From: CAZUGH01 sp964619785
GTDB taxonomy: Bacteria; Bacillota; Clostridia; Lachnospirales; Lachnospiraceae
NCBI GenBank assembly: GCA_964619785.1
Contig: CAZUGH010000038.1
Span: 1 to 17,799 of the forward strand
Reading direction: 5' to 3'
DNA: 17,799 bases
Positions 1 to 8,030 of this stretch are shown here, piece after piece (positions within the stretch are counted from its first letter, which is position 1; the number at the start of each line of letters is the position of its first letter). The position numbers and the translations under genes are program-made. A model generated the notes under the pieces. It saw nothing but the letters and a program-made list of their open reading frames with translations. It was not told where the DNA came from and searched no databases.

Positions 1-661
1 CTCGAATCCCATTTCTGAGAAACACACGATAGGCTCCAATCGCCATCGATTCACTCGCGCAAACCAAAACCTGTGGAAGCTTCCCATTTCGAATCATTGC
101 CTCCGCTGTTTCCACACCGCTATCATACCAAAAATCACCCTCATATACATTTTCCTCATTCAAGCTGAGTCCACATTGTTCTAGCCCCTTGACAAAGCCC
201 TTTAATCTCATCTGTGCATGTGGATGTTCCTTCGGACCAGACAAAAACGCATAATCAGTATATCCATGTTCCTCAAACAAATGCCGAACCACCATCGTCA
301 TTGCCTCAGCATCATCATGCATCACATTAACAAAATGCTCACTATTATACTCTAACGATATGACTGGTCCTTCAAACTTTTCTCGAATTTCCTGTTGCAT
401 CCACTGTCGCATATCATCTTTATATCGCAACATTTCCAAGCATACAATGATTCCATCATACTTTTCATAGGGAATATGAAAGAAAATGCTTTTCTCTCCC
501 GCGAAATGCCTCGAACCCAAATTAGGATATAAATCTGTCACGTGAAAATTCGTATATACATCCAAAGAGGCCCCTACCCGTTTGGCCTCCTTAAGCATGC
601 CCTGCATAAGGGTTTTCTGATAATTTCCGTCAATCTGTGCTATAATAATCGCAAACTTCAT
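1..661 (-). CDS. LacI-type sugar-receptor-domain protein, partial (third paralogue)
   Basis: The open frame starts at the ATG at 659-661 and runs off the left edge (220 codons visible, no stop). It begins MKFAIIIAQIDGNYQKTL and goes straight into a periplasmic-binding-protein fold of the LacI/GalR type, with no helix-turn-helix and no signal peptide, so a cytoplasmic ligand sensor is expected. The layout matches the two receptor-GGDEF proteins at the other end of the window: the stretch around FWYDSGVETAEAMIRNGKLP aligns with their FWK..G.EACDYFID.RGKLP segment, followed by a CA.ESMAIG versus CANDYM.IS motif. The output domain lies outside the window; by analogy it is GGDEF, or alternatively AraC-type HTH. 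An AAAGGATGG ribosome site lies about 10 nt upstream. It follows metY by 81 bp on the same strand, with a strong hairpin between. Confidence 0.75.
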   Translation of the reverse strand, partial: MKFAIIIAQIDGNYQKTLMQGMLKEAKRVGASLDVYTNFHVTDLYPNLGSRHFAGEKSIFFHIPYEKYDGIIVCLEMLRYKDDMRQWMQQEIREKFEGPVISLEYNSEHFVNVMHDDAEAMTMVVRHLFEEHGYTDYAFLSGPKEHPHAQMRLKGFVKGLEQCGLSLNEENVYEGDFWYDSGVETAEAMIRNGKLPQVLVCASESMAIGAYRVFLRNGIR

Positions 662-687
662 CCGCTCTAACCATCCTTTGCTTTAAA

Positions 688-721
688 TACGCCATAATCG
701 AGTTTCCCCAACTATGGCGTA
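688..721 (-). terminator. Hairpin with GAAA tetraloop between metY and the receptor-domain gene
   Basis: Reading the minus strand, TACGCCATAGTTGGG can pair with CTCGATTATGGCGTA (15 bp, four of them G-U) around a GAAA loop of the GNRA class. The sequence after it is only TTTAAAG, so the U-tract is weak. It starts about 20 bp after the metY stop and ends about 27 bp before the next start codon. It may be a leaky metY terminator or a read-through/processing element; no separate promoter for the downstream gene is evident. Confidence 0.5.
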
Positions 722-742
722 GCAGTTTATTCATGTTAAATT

Positions 743-2002
743 TTACGCTCTAAATGCTTGCTCTAAGTCATCTAGGATATCTTGCACATTCTCAAGTCCC
801 ACTGAGAGTCGAATCATTCCCGGATTAATCCCCGCTGCCACAAGCTGTTCATCCGTCAACTGGCGATGGGTCTCGCTCGCTGGATGAAGCACGCAAGTAC
901 GAATATCCGCTACATGAACCTCATTTGACGCTAATTGCAATGCGTCCATAAACTTGATAGCCGCTTCCTTGCCACCTTTGATATTGAATGAAATGACACC
1001 ACTTGTTCCTTCTGGCAGGTACTTCTTCGCACGATCATGCTGTGGGTCCGACTCCAATCCTGGATATGTGATACCATCTACATAAGGTGAATCCTTCAAG
1101 TATTTAGCAACTGTTAATGCATTTTTACAATACTGTGGCATACGAACCGCCAAGGTCTCAAGCCCAAGGTTCAGAAGAAATGCCGAATGCGCTGATGGGT
1201 AACATCCGAAGTCTCTCATCAACTGCATTCTAGCCTTGATAATATATGCCATCTTGCCGAAGCTCTCTGTATACACAACCCCATGATAGGATTCATCAGG
1301 TTCTGTGAACTCAGGGAATTTTCCATTTGTCCAATCAAAATTGCCACTATCAACAATAACGCCGCCGCATTGAAGAGCATGTCCGTCCATATATTTAGAA
1401 GTCGAATGAACAACAACGTCAGCACCCCACTCAAATGGCTTGCACAAAATAGGCGTTGCAAATGTATTATCTACGATAAGTGGAATTCCATTTTTGTGTG
1501 CTACATTAGCAAATTTCTCAATATCAAAAACAGCAAGTGCTGGATTAGCCAATGTCTCACCAAAGATTAACTTGGTATTGGGCTGAATTGCTTTTTCAAT
1601 CTCCTCTGAAGATGCTTCTGCATCTACGAAAATACACTCAATTCCAAAACGTTTCATCGTTACAGCAAACAGATTCACTGTTCCACCGTAAATGGTACCT
1701 GTGCTAATAAAGCTATCTCCTGACTGGCACAGATTCAAAACAGAAATCAAGGATGCTGCCTGTCCCGAAGTGGTACACATCGCGCCAACTCCGCCTTCAA
1801 GTTCTGCAATCTTTTGTTCCACTGCATCTACTGTCGGATTGGCAAATCGGGAATAAAGCGGTGCTGTTGGCATATCAAACAACTCACCTAGATGTTTGGT
1901 GGAATTGTAACGGTAAGTCGTACTCTGAACGATTGGCATAACACGAGGCTCTCCGTCCTTTGGTGTATAACCGGAATGTAAACATTTTGTTTCATCTAAC
2001 AT
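743..2002 (-). CDS. metY: O-acetylhomoserine sulfhydrylase (MetY-type PLP enzyme)
   Basis: This is a 419-residue cytoplasmic enzyme of the Cys/Met-metabolism PLP family. It probably makes homocysteine from O-acetylhomoserine and sulfide in methionine synthesis. The PLP-binding lysine is Lys203 in VVHSTSKYMDGH; the cofactor region DNTFATP (about 178-184), YSRFANPTVDAVE near residue 50 and the C-terminal MIRLSVGLE are all present. The length fits MetY (about 420-430) better than cystathionine gamma-synthase (about 380). The start chosen is ATG at 2000-2002, which has AAGGAGG about 9 nt upstream. The frame stays open 17 codons further up, but that extension would run through the palindrome and lacks a ribosome site. 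It lies downstream of murA with a 72-bp gap. A methionine gamma-lyase or another family member cannot be excluded from sequence alone. Confidence 0.85.
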   Translation of the reverse strand: MLDETKCLHSGYTPKDGEPRVMPIVQSTTYRYNSTKHLGELFDMPTAPLYSRFANPTVDAVEQKIAELEGGVGAMCTTSGQAASLISVLNLCQSGDSFISTGTIYGGTVNLFAVTMKRFGIECIFVDAEASSEEIEKAIQPNTKLIFGETLANPALAVFDIEKFANVAHKNGIPLIVDNTFATPILCKPFEWGADVVVHSTSKYMDGHALQCGGVIVDSGNFDWTNGKFPEFTEPDESYHGVVYTESFGKMAYIIKARMQLMRDFGCYPSAHSAFLLNLGLETLAVRMPQYCKNALTVAKYLKDSPYVDGITYPGLESDPQHDRAKKYLPEGTSGVISFNIKGGKEAAIKFMDALQLASNEVHVADIRTCVLHPASETHRQLTDEQLVAAGINPGMIRLSVGLENVQDILDDLEQAFRA

Positions 2003-2026
2003 GGAAAATTTCCTCCTTATATTGCA

Positions 2027-2050
2027 AGAGAACCTTCTAGAAGGTTCTCT
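2027..2050. repeat. Perfect 24-bp palindrome in the metY leader
   Basis: AGAGAACCTT-CTAG-AAGGTTCTCT is its own reverse complement without mismatch. It sits between the murA stop (2075) and the metY ribosome site. As RNA it would form a 10-bp stem with a CTAG loop; the following bases (TGCAATATAA) are not a good U-tract. It could be a weak murA terminator, an attenuator or a regulator-binding dyad. No S-box or T-box signature fits into the 72-bp gap. Confidence 0.6.
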
Positions 2051-2074
2051 CATGTATTGCTATTCATATAAATA

Positions 2075-3373
2075 TCATCCAACTCGAAGTTTAAACTTCT
2101 GAATGGCTCGTTCGTCATTCAAATCAATCTTCTCCATATCGCCGCCTAGGGCACGTACCTTCTGCTCGAAATTCTCATAACCTCGTTCAATGTACTCGAT
2201 GGAATCGATAAAAGAATAACCATCTGCCGACAATGCCGCCATAACAAGTGCTGCACCTGCACGCAGGTCTGGAGCCGACACTGCTGCCCCCTGAAGTTCT
2301 TCAACACCATTCACAATTGCTATGGAGCCTTCAACGGTAATGTTAGCTCCCATTCGGCTGAGTTCTCCAGTATATTTAAAACGGTTCTCGAATAATGTCT
2401 CTGTGATAACACTGGTTCCCTGAGAGAGAGAAAGCAATGCTCCCATCTGAGGCTGCATATCCGTTGGAAATCCTGGATATGGCAAAGTCTTAATATTGGT
2501 ATACCCAAGACGCTTATCAGCTCGCACGCGGACAGCATCGTCAAATTCTTCAACCTGACAACCAATCTCAATTAGCTTAGCACTAATCACATCTAAATGC
2601 TTTGGTATAACATTCTTAATCAACACATCCCCACCCGTAATCGCTGCAGCCATCATAAATGTGCCTGCTTCGATCTGATCAGGAATAATCGAATACTCGC
2701 TACCATGAAGAGACTCCACACCACGAATACGAATTACATCCGTACCAGCGCCTTTGATATTGGCACCCATACTATTTAGGAAGTTAGCCGCATCAACAAC
2801 ATGTGGTTCCTTCGCCGGGTTCTCAATAATTGTCTTACCCTCTGCAAGTGCAGCTGCCATCATAAGGTTAATCGTTGCACCTACGCTTGGGCAATCGAGA
2901 TAAATATGATTCCCCTTCAAATGCTCCGCTTTCACCTCAATATCACCATGCTCGATGGTAACCGTAGCACCCAAAAGTTCAAAACCTTTGATATGCTGGT
3001 CAATTGGGCGACTACCAATCTGGCATCCACCAGGAAGCGCCACCTTAGCATGTCCAAATTTACCTAACAGAGCTCCTAACAGATAATAGGAACCCCGAAT
3101 CTTGCGAATACAATCATAATCGACGCAGGCATCAGAAGCCAACGCTCCATTAATTCTAGCCGTATGTCCATCAATTCGTTCTACAATCGCGCCAATCCCC
3201 TCGATAGCATCGAGCATCACGTTGATGTCGCCTACCTCTGGCAGGTTATCAATGGTAACTGGTTCATTGGCCATAATGGCTGCAGTAATGATACCAAGTG
3301 CAGAATTCTTCGCGCCACCAATTGTGACCTCTCCCTGCAATGGCTTACCGCCTTTAATAATATATTGTTTCAT
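2075..3373 (-). CDS. murA: UDP-N-acetylglucosamine 1-carboxyvinyltransferase (MurA)
   Basis: MurA catalyses the first committed step of peptidoglycan synthesis: transfer of enolpyruvate from PEP to UDP-GlcNAc in the cytoplasm. The protein is 432 residues, slightly longer than the usual 417-430. It opens with the typical KGGKPLQGEVTIGGAKNSAL, including Lys22. The catalytic loop is LPGGCQIGSRPIDQHIKG, where Cys117 is the fosfomycin-sensitive cysteine. The PGFPTDMQPQ motif and late RAGAALVMAAL are present. ATG at 3371-3373 has AGAGGTG about 6 nt upstream. A promoter lies in the preceding intergenic space, so it need not depend on the flavin reductase operon upstream. Clostridia often carry two MurA paralogues; which one this is cannot be told here. 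Confidence 0.96.
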   Translation of the reverse strand: MKQYIIKGGKPLQGEVTIGGAKNSALGIITAAIMANEPVTIDNLPEVGDINVMLDAIEGIGAIVERIDGHTARINGALASDACVDYDCIRKIRGSYYLLGALLGKFGHAKVALPGGCQIGSRPIDQHIKGFELLGATVTIEHGDIEVKAEHLKGNHIYLDCPSVGATINLMMAAALAEGKTIIENPAKEPHVVDAANFLNSMGANIKGAGTDVIRIRGVESLHGSEYSIIPDQIEAGTFMMAAAITGGDVLIKNVIPKHLDVISAKLIEIGCQVEEFDDAVRVRADKRLGYTNIKTLPYPGFPTDMQPQMGALLSLSQGTSVITETLFENRFKYTGELSRMGANITVEGSIAIVNGVEELQGAAVSAPDLRAGAALVMAALSADGYSFIDSIEYIERGYENFEQKVRALGGDMEKIDLNDERAIQKFKLRVG

Positions 3374-3422
3374 AAAACACCTCTAACGAAATTATCGGTA
3401 ATATAGTCAAGTTCTGCCTATC

Positions 3423-3450
3423 AGTATACCATATTTTTGACAAATGTAAA
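3423..3450 (-). promoter_or_regulatory. Predicted sigma-A promoter for murA
   Basis: On the minus strand TTTACA (3445-3450) and TATACT (3423-3428) are separated by 16 bp, each matching five of six consensus positions. The -10 box lies 49 bp upstream of the murA start codon and the site is intergenic. Confidence 0.6.
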
Positions 3451-3482
3451 ACTGCAATTTTTACAGAATCCTTAACTCTTTG

Positions 3483-4049
3483 CTACTTTTTCTTTACAGA
3501 ATAACCAAATTTACCGATTTTGTCGCCCAATTCAAAATATTCTCCATGAGAATATGCCACGAGTCCCAAGTCATTAAGACCAAACTTACCGTTCTCATCC
3601 ATGTACTCATCACTGACTTGAACAGCAACAACCTCAGCCAAGAACATATGATGACTGCCAAGTTCATTGATTTCCTTCACCTTGCACTCAATATTCACCG
3701 GACTCTCCTTAATAATTGGTGCATTCTTAAGTTTACTTGCCATGCCCGCTGTCAGTTTCATCTCTTTGAACTTATCCACATCACGACCTGACTTCACACC
3801 GCACCAATCCGTAGCATAGGTTAATTCCTTCGTTGTCAGGTTGATGACAAACTCTCCCGTCTCTTTAATGATTGGGTAGGAAAATCTCTCCGGACGAACT
3901 GAAATCGACACCATTGCCGGATCAGAACAAATCGTCCCTGCCCATGCAACTGTAACAATATTCGGAGTTTCCCCCTCTCTTCCACAACTGACCATAACCG
4001 CTGGTACCGGATATAACATATTCCCTGCTTTCCAAACTTCTTTACTCAT
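3483..4049 (-). CDS. Flavin reductase-like (flavoredoxin family) protein
   Basis: This is a 188-residue protein of the flavin reductase-like domain family, FMN-binding split-barrel proteins that serve as NAD(P)H:flavin reductases or electron carriers (flavoredoxin). Recognisable parts are the N-terminal WKAGNMLYPVPAVMVSC, the central TVAWAGTICSDPAMVSISVRPERFSY and FVINLTT, which match the family flavin-binding core, and a C-terminal strand GKFGYSVKKK. No signal peptide or membrane segment. ATG at 4047-4049 is preferred because AGGGG lies about 4 nt upstream; an in-frame ATG at 4059-4061 would add MRGN but has no ribosome site. It begins 14 bp after the TPR/pseudo-AAA gene and is probably its co-transcribed third gene. 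Substrate unknown. Confidence 0.85.
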   Translation of the reverse strand: MSKEVWKAGNMLYPVPAVMVSCGREGETPNIVTVAWAGTICSDPAMVSISVRPERFSYPIIKETGEFVINLTTKELTYATDWCGVKSGRDVDKFKEMKLTAGMASKLKNAPIIKESPVNIECKVKEINELGSHHMFLAEVVAVQVSDEYMDENGKFGLNDLGLVAYSHGEYFELGDKIGKFGYSVKKK

Positions 4050-4063
4050 ATTACCCCTCATTT

Positions 4064-5353
4064 CTACAATTTCACTTTATAACAAACCTGCTGCTCCACT
4101 TCTGGATAATGAGCAAACCAACAATCGAGCTCATCATACTCACCTGTCATGACAAACACAATATCATTCTTGTATTTTTCCATCGCTGCTTGTATTTTCT
4201 CAACCGTCTCAGACTCCATCTCCTGTGCATTCAAAATCAGGATGCAGCCGCCGACAAGTTTTTTAATCTTCTCTTCTAAGTCTACGCCATTGAGCTTGCC
4301 TCCGTGAATCTTCGCAATGCTATTGGCAGTAAAATAGTTTATATTATTCAGTTCCTTGATTAACTTCTTCGCAATCGCCAATGCGATTCGATCCTCGCCA
4401 CCTGCAATTGCAAAATGCACAATGCCCTTTTGATTGCTATGCACCTGGCGAATCGTATCCTTCAACGTAAAGTAGAAAATGTTGTGAGGAGAAATCAGTA
4501 TATTTTCCTCTGGCATCGTATCCACTTCTGGTTCCTCTTCCGGAACAACCTCTTTTTCTGAAACTTGCTCCTCTTGTGAAGCCTGCTCCTCTTCCGATGG
4601 TTCTTTCTCTTCTACCAGTGCCTGCTCCTCTTCCGGCTCTTCTGACAGTTCTTCTTTTTCCTCGACCGCTTCCTTCAAATCCTGCACCTCGACAGGCGGA
4701 ACCGCATAGGAAATCGGCACTTCCTCATCTGGGTCTGGCTGCATCGGTTCTGGAATTGTCATATCCTTCGGCGGCTGCCAATCCGGTTGACTCACTTCAT
4801 TGCGCAATTCCTTCGCTTGATCAACGATTGCACCACTTCCAAACCAAAGCACAATATCCTCGCACACTTCGATGCAATGCTTGCGGTCGCCTTGAAGTTC
4901 GTACAGCTTTGCCAGTTGATAACCCCACTCTTCTGTAAACTCCTCCTTACGAAGCTCCTCAAGTAGTACAATCAGCTTGTCGCGGCCAACGCCCTGAGCC
5001 TTTGCCATACGATATCGAAGTTCGTACGTGTCAAGAGTAACGCCTGCCACACTTTCATATTCTTGGTACAGCTCCTGTGCCTCTTCCATTTTACCAATAC
5101 GAAGTACAAGAAGAATCAACTGATACAGAATCCGCTTCGAGTGCTTCTTCTCATAAATCGCTGTGTAGATATTCATCGCTTCTTCGAAACGATCTGCCTT
5201 CTCATAGACTTTGGCAAACAAAGTCAAATCCCCCATAGCATGAACGCGGGACAGATCTAAGTCGTCTAAAACTTCTAACGCTTTCTTATACTTATTCTCT
5301 TCAATTAGCTTGCGCACTTGTGCACACTTTATCAAAACGTCGTATCTTCCCAT
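4064..5353 (-). CDS. TPR protein with acidic linker and degenerate CbxX/SpoVK-like AAA domain
   Basis: A 429-residue cytoplasmic protein of unknown function in three parts. Residues 1 to about 190 are helical repeats resembling TPRs (ALEVLDDLDLS, RFEEAMNIYTAIYEKK, KMEEAQELYQEYE, GDRKHCIEVCEDIV). Residues about 195-290 are a Pro/Glu-rich, very acidic linker. The last about 135 residues resemble an AAA domain of the CbxX/SpoVK type, aligned by eye: GGEDRIALAIAKKL stands where a Walker A G-x4-GKT should be, GGCILILNAQEM where GG.LFIDEAY should be, and AMEKYKNDIVFVMTGEYDEL matches the MEDYRDDLVVI.AGY.DEM segment. The catalytic Lys/Thr and Asp/Glu are missing, so ATP hydrolysis is unlikely. ATG at 5351-5353 has AAGGAGAG 7 nt upstream; a TTG six codons earlier is rejected. 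It starts 20 bp after the 768-residue gene. Confidence 0.8.
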   Translation of the reverse strand: MGRYDVLIKCAQVRKLIEENKYKKALEVLDDLDLSRVHAMGDLTLFAKVYEKADRFEEAMNIYTAIYEKKHSKRILYQLILLVLRIGKMEEAQELYQEYESVAGVTLDTYELRYRMAKAQGVGRDKLIVLLEELRKEEFTEEWGYQLAKLYELQGDRKHCIEVCEDIVLWFGSGAIVDQAKELRNEVSQPDWQPPKDMTIPEPMQPDPDEEVPISYAVPPVEVQDLKEAVEEKEELSEEPEEEQALVEEKEPSEEEQASQEEQVSEKEVVPEEEPEVDTMPEENILISPHNIFYFTLKDTIRQVHSNQKGIVHFAIAGGEDRIALAIAKKLIKELNNINYFTANSIAKIHGGKLNGVDLEEKIKKLVGGCILILNAQEMESETVEKIQAAMEKYKNDIVFVMTGEYDELDCWFAHYPEVEQQVCYKVKL

Positions 5354-5373
5354 GCTTTCTCTCCTTGCCAAAT

Positions 5374-7680
5374 CTATATATGATAGAACTCTCTTGTAAT
5401 CTGAAGTTCTGGTGGAATATCCAACCCTGCGCGGCTAAATCTTGTGCAGCTATTCTCAATCTCCTTGATACGCTTTGCCTGTTCAATACGGAATTTCTTG
5501 CTGGCATCGGCGTATATGGTTTGTTCCTTCAACTTCTCCCGAATCTTACCCGAGAACGGAACATATGTTGACAAAATCGTTCGTGCAACACGATTGACCT
5601 TCATTGCGCCCTTCGATTCCCTCGTAATCCAATCCGCATAGTCCTTTGTAAACACCTCGCGATGTCGATTCGACGCCTGTGTCAGCTGGCTCTTCACCTT
5701 CGTTCTCGCCTCTGGTGACAAATCCGAATTTCTACGATAAAACTGCAAATAATCCGTATATTCACTTGTCAGCGATGGATAATGCAAATTGTTCCACTGC
5801 ATCCCCTGCTCGCTGCGGCAAATCTCCCAGCGAAAATGCGCTAGCACCTTAAGCATTTCCTTTTCCAGATTGCTTTCTAAAATAATCGGGAACAAAAACC
5901 GCCCCGAAGTATCTCGTCTTTTTCCTACGATATCCTGCCACATAACTCCATTTAACCCGTAGACAGGGAATAGAATAATATCTGGCAAACAACGTTTCAC
6001 AATCGTCTCTTTGTTGATTCCCACCTTCTCATAAGCCACTCTTCGTTCACGGAAAAAAATCGAATAATCCGTATTCTGTATCTTATTCAACATACTATTG
6101 ATACGATCTGAAGTCAGGAAACTTTTCTCTATATCTGTCATAATCCCTTCGCCATACAGCAACGGAACAAATGTTGTCAGTTTGCCATGAACAAGCCGAT
6201 TGGCGTACTGAAACAGATTGGTTATCTCAAAATGCAATCGTTCTGCAGGATCCTTTTTCCTCGCTTCATACTCATGTTCGTCGAGAAAACCGGTATTTTT
6301 CTCATGCTTTAAGAACTCATCATAATTCATGTCAAATTCATTCTTCGATGGTTGCTTCTCCATCTTGTATATACTTCGCAGCCACAAATCCATCGTATAA
6401 ACTTTACAACCGCCCTTCAGCTCCTTGCGTTCATGAAGCTCCATCAGGGTAGCAATCTGCTCTTCCTTCAGCAAATTCTCACTGACGAATCCGAATCGCA
6501 GAAAAAGCTGTATCACAATTGGTGGTCTCTTATCTTCAAAACTCTTCCGTAGTACATTTTCATATATGCGATAATAGCTCGCCACAACTGCCTTACGAAC
6601 TTGATTCGCATCGTCTGTCTTGCTCTCTTTATCGGACAATCGACAGAACTCCTTCACTGCTGCCTCGAACTCATCCTTGTCTTCTTGCTCGAGCGTCGCA
6701 TAGTCAAGAATCTGACTCAACGAATTATCGAGATCATGAAGCACCTTTGTCTCCGTAACTTCAATCTTTTTCTCATATTTCTCCCCCGAAATCAAGGAAT
6801 AATATGTACTCTCCATGCGCTCTCGGTCTAGATGTATATCTAATCCAGCCTTCTCTGTCAGATATGTCTCTGCCTGATTAATCTTGGCCAACAATTCGTC
6901 CACTGCAAGAAGCGCGCTTTTATTATCCGCTCCAACATGTGCCATATCCATCGCCATTCGCGAGAACGAGGAAAATAAATTCTTCTCGTCACCAACCAAA
7001 ATGCCGAAACATCGACGTAGCTGATCTGCATATGTGCGGCATCCAACCATCAGGGAAAATACGCAATCAATCTGCTGCTTGTAATGAACATCTGATATGT
7101 ACTTGCTTCCCATATAATAATTCTTCTGTGCCACAACTGGAAGCTTCGTACATGCCAGGTAATAATCTATTTCTTTGCATAACGAAATATCTCCCACTTT
7201 TCTTTTTCTCAAAATGTCAACGGAAGATATATTATCAACCAGAACTCCACTTGCTGTACCGGTCTTCTGGTAAAAATCATATTGTGCCAATACAAATTCT
7301 CTTAGGCTTTTGCATTCATCTTCTAGCTTCGTCAAAGTACGGCTCAGCTCTCCTATAAAATAATTGGTGGAAGTATTAAGAAGGCCGCGGTATTCTGGCT
7401 TCTTATCCAGAATATTTTGAAAATCCTCCCGACTACTAACAGAGAATGCATAAAGAACCACATCATCATATGCGGTATACGTAAACGAATGGGCACCAAA
7501 TTCAATGTCGCAGGCTCCCAGAAAATTCCCGGAACTAAAAACGGTCTTCACACCGTCTGCCTGTACAAGTACCCGTCCCTTCAGGACCAGACATATAGAG
7601 CTAAGTGGTTCATCCTTTTGATAAATCACGTTGCCCTTGGACAATTGATTTACCCCATTCATATTAAGGCTGACTGACAT
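5374..7680 (-). CDS. Large cytoplasmic protein with N-terminal degenerate cyclic-nucleotide-binding fold
   Basis: A 768-residue protein of unknown function. Residues about 10-115 look like a Crp/cNMP-binding beta-barrel: LSKGNVIYQKDEPLSSICLV, LKGRVLV, then SSGNFLGACDIEFG and VLYAFS. The phosphate-binding cassette (FGE....R.AT) is not conserved: no Arg follows in GAHSFTYTAYDD, so canonical cAMP binding is doubtful. The remaining about 640 residues are mostly charged and helical, with no recognised domain, HTH, signal peptide or clear membrane segment. ATG at 7678-7680 has GAGGTGAG about 7 nt upstream. It is the first gene after the SRP RNA, and with the TPR/pseudo-AAA and flavin reductase genes (gaps of 20 and 14 bp) it appears to form an operon. 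The tight linkage suggests a joint complex with the TPR protein. Confidence 0.8.
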   Translation of the reverse strand: MSVSLNMNGVNQLSKGNVIYQKDEPLSSICLVLKGRVLVQADGVKTVFSSGNFLGACDIEFGAHSFTYTAYDDVVLYAFSVSSREDFQNILDKKPEYRGLLNTSTNYFIGELSRTLTKLEDECKSLREFVLAQYDFYQKTGTASGVLVDNISSVDILRKRKVGDISLCKEIDYYLACTKLPVVAQKNYYMGSKYISDVHYKQQIDCVFSLMVGCRTYADQLRRCFGILVGDEKNLFSSFSRMAMDMAHVGADNKSALLAVDELLAKINQAETYLTEKAGLDIHLDRERMESTYYSLISGEKYEKKIEVTETKVLHDLDNSLSQILDYATLEQEDKDEFEAAVKEFCRLSDKESKTDDANQVRKAVVASYYRIYENVLRKSFEDKRPPIVIQLFLRFGFVSENLLKEEQIATLMELHERKELKGGCKVYTMDLWLRSIYKMEKQPSKNEFDMNYDEFLKHEKNTGFLDEHEYEARKKDPAERLHFEITNLFQYANRLVHGKLTTFVPLLYGEGIMTDIEKSFLTSDRINSMLNKIQNTDYSIFFRERRVAYEKVGINKETIVKRCLPDIILFPVYGLNGVMWQDIVGKRRDTSGRFLFPIILESNLEKEMLKVLAHFRWEICRSEQGMQWNNLHYPSLTSEYTDYLQFYRRNSDLSPEARTKVKSQLTQASNRHREVFTKDYADWITRESKGAMKVNRVARTILSTYVPFSGKIREKLKEQTIYADASKKFRIEQAKRIKEIENSCTRFSRAGLDIPPELQITREFYHI

Positions 7681-7744
7681 ATGGCGCTCACCTCAATATA
7701 TTCATACTAAAGCTTGGTATATACTTCGCTTCAAAAACTAATAT

Positions 7745-8014
7745 AAAAATCCGTGCGTCCCGCTTTGAAACAATCTCATAAGACGTTACCTCTACAGTTA
7801 ACTCAGTTCAGGCGACCTTGCGGCACACAGAAAGATTTGCTTAGTGCTGCTTCGTTCCCGACCTGACACGGTTCACAAGATTCTGTTGCGCAAGACCCAA
7901 ACGTCAACGCCACTTATAAAGGGCAGCTCCGAAAGAATCGTCCCGAGGCGGAACAACACCCCTACTATAGCGGATTGTAGGTACAGGACACCGCTAACTC
8001 CCCGGCTGCACGGA
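7745..8014 (-). ncRNA. ffs: Signal recognition particle RNA, large bacterial type (ffs/scr)
   Basis: About 270 nt, the usual size for Firmicutes SRP RNA. The SRP54-binding helix 8 is clear on the minus strand: GTCAGGTCGGGAACGAAGC, close to the usual GTCAGGTCCGGAAGGAAGC. The GGAA tetraloop (7855-7858) is closed by TCG/CGA instead of TCC/GGA, a compensatory change. The 5' Alu-like part (GCCGGGGAGTTAGCGGTG, AATCCGCTATAGTAGGGGTG) and the central GGCGTTGACGTTTGGGTC segment are also typical. The ends were set by pairing of CCGTGC (8008-8013) with GCACGG (7751-7756), followed by TTTTTAT at the 3' end. Placement directly after tadA matches the order known from Bacillus (tadA-scr), although dnaX is not the next gene here. 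Confidence 0.95.
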
Positions 8015-8030
8015 AGTATTAACATATAAA

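Noticed and set aside
2003..2053. 17-codon N-terminal extension of metY
   Set aside because: It would translate the palindrome; the AAGGAGG site and family alignment favour the ATG at 2000-2002.
2003..2074. S-box or T-box riboswitch controlling metY
   Set aside because: The gap is only 72 bp and shows no conserved riboswitch core, only a palindrome.
4576..4938. 120-residue plus-strand ORF rich in Pro and Leu
   Set aside because: It is the antisense of the Glu-rich linker in the TPR/pseudo-AAA gene; its composition follows from GAA/GAG codons on the other strand and it has no ribosome site.
7844..8029. 61-residue plus-strand ORF
   Set aside because: It lies within the SRP RNA gene on the opposite strand and has no coding features.
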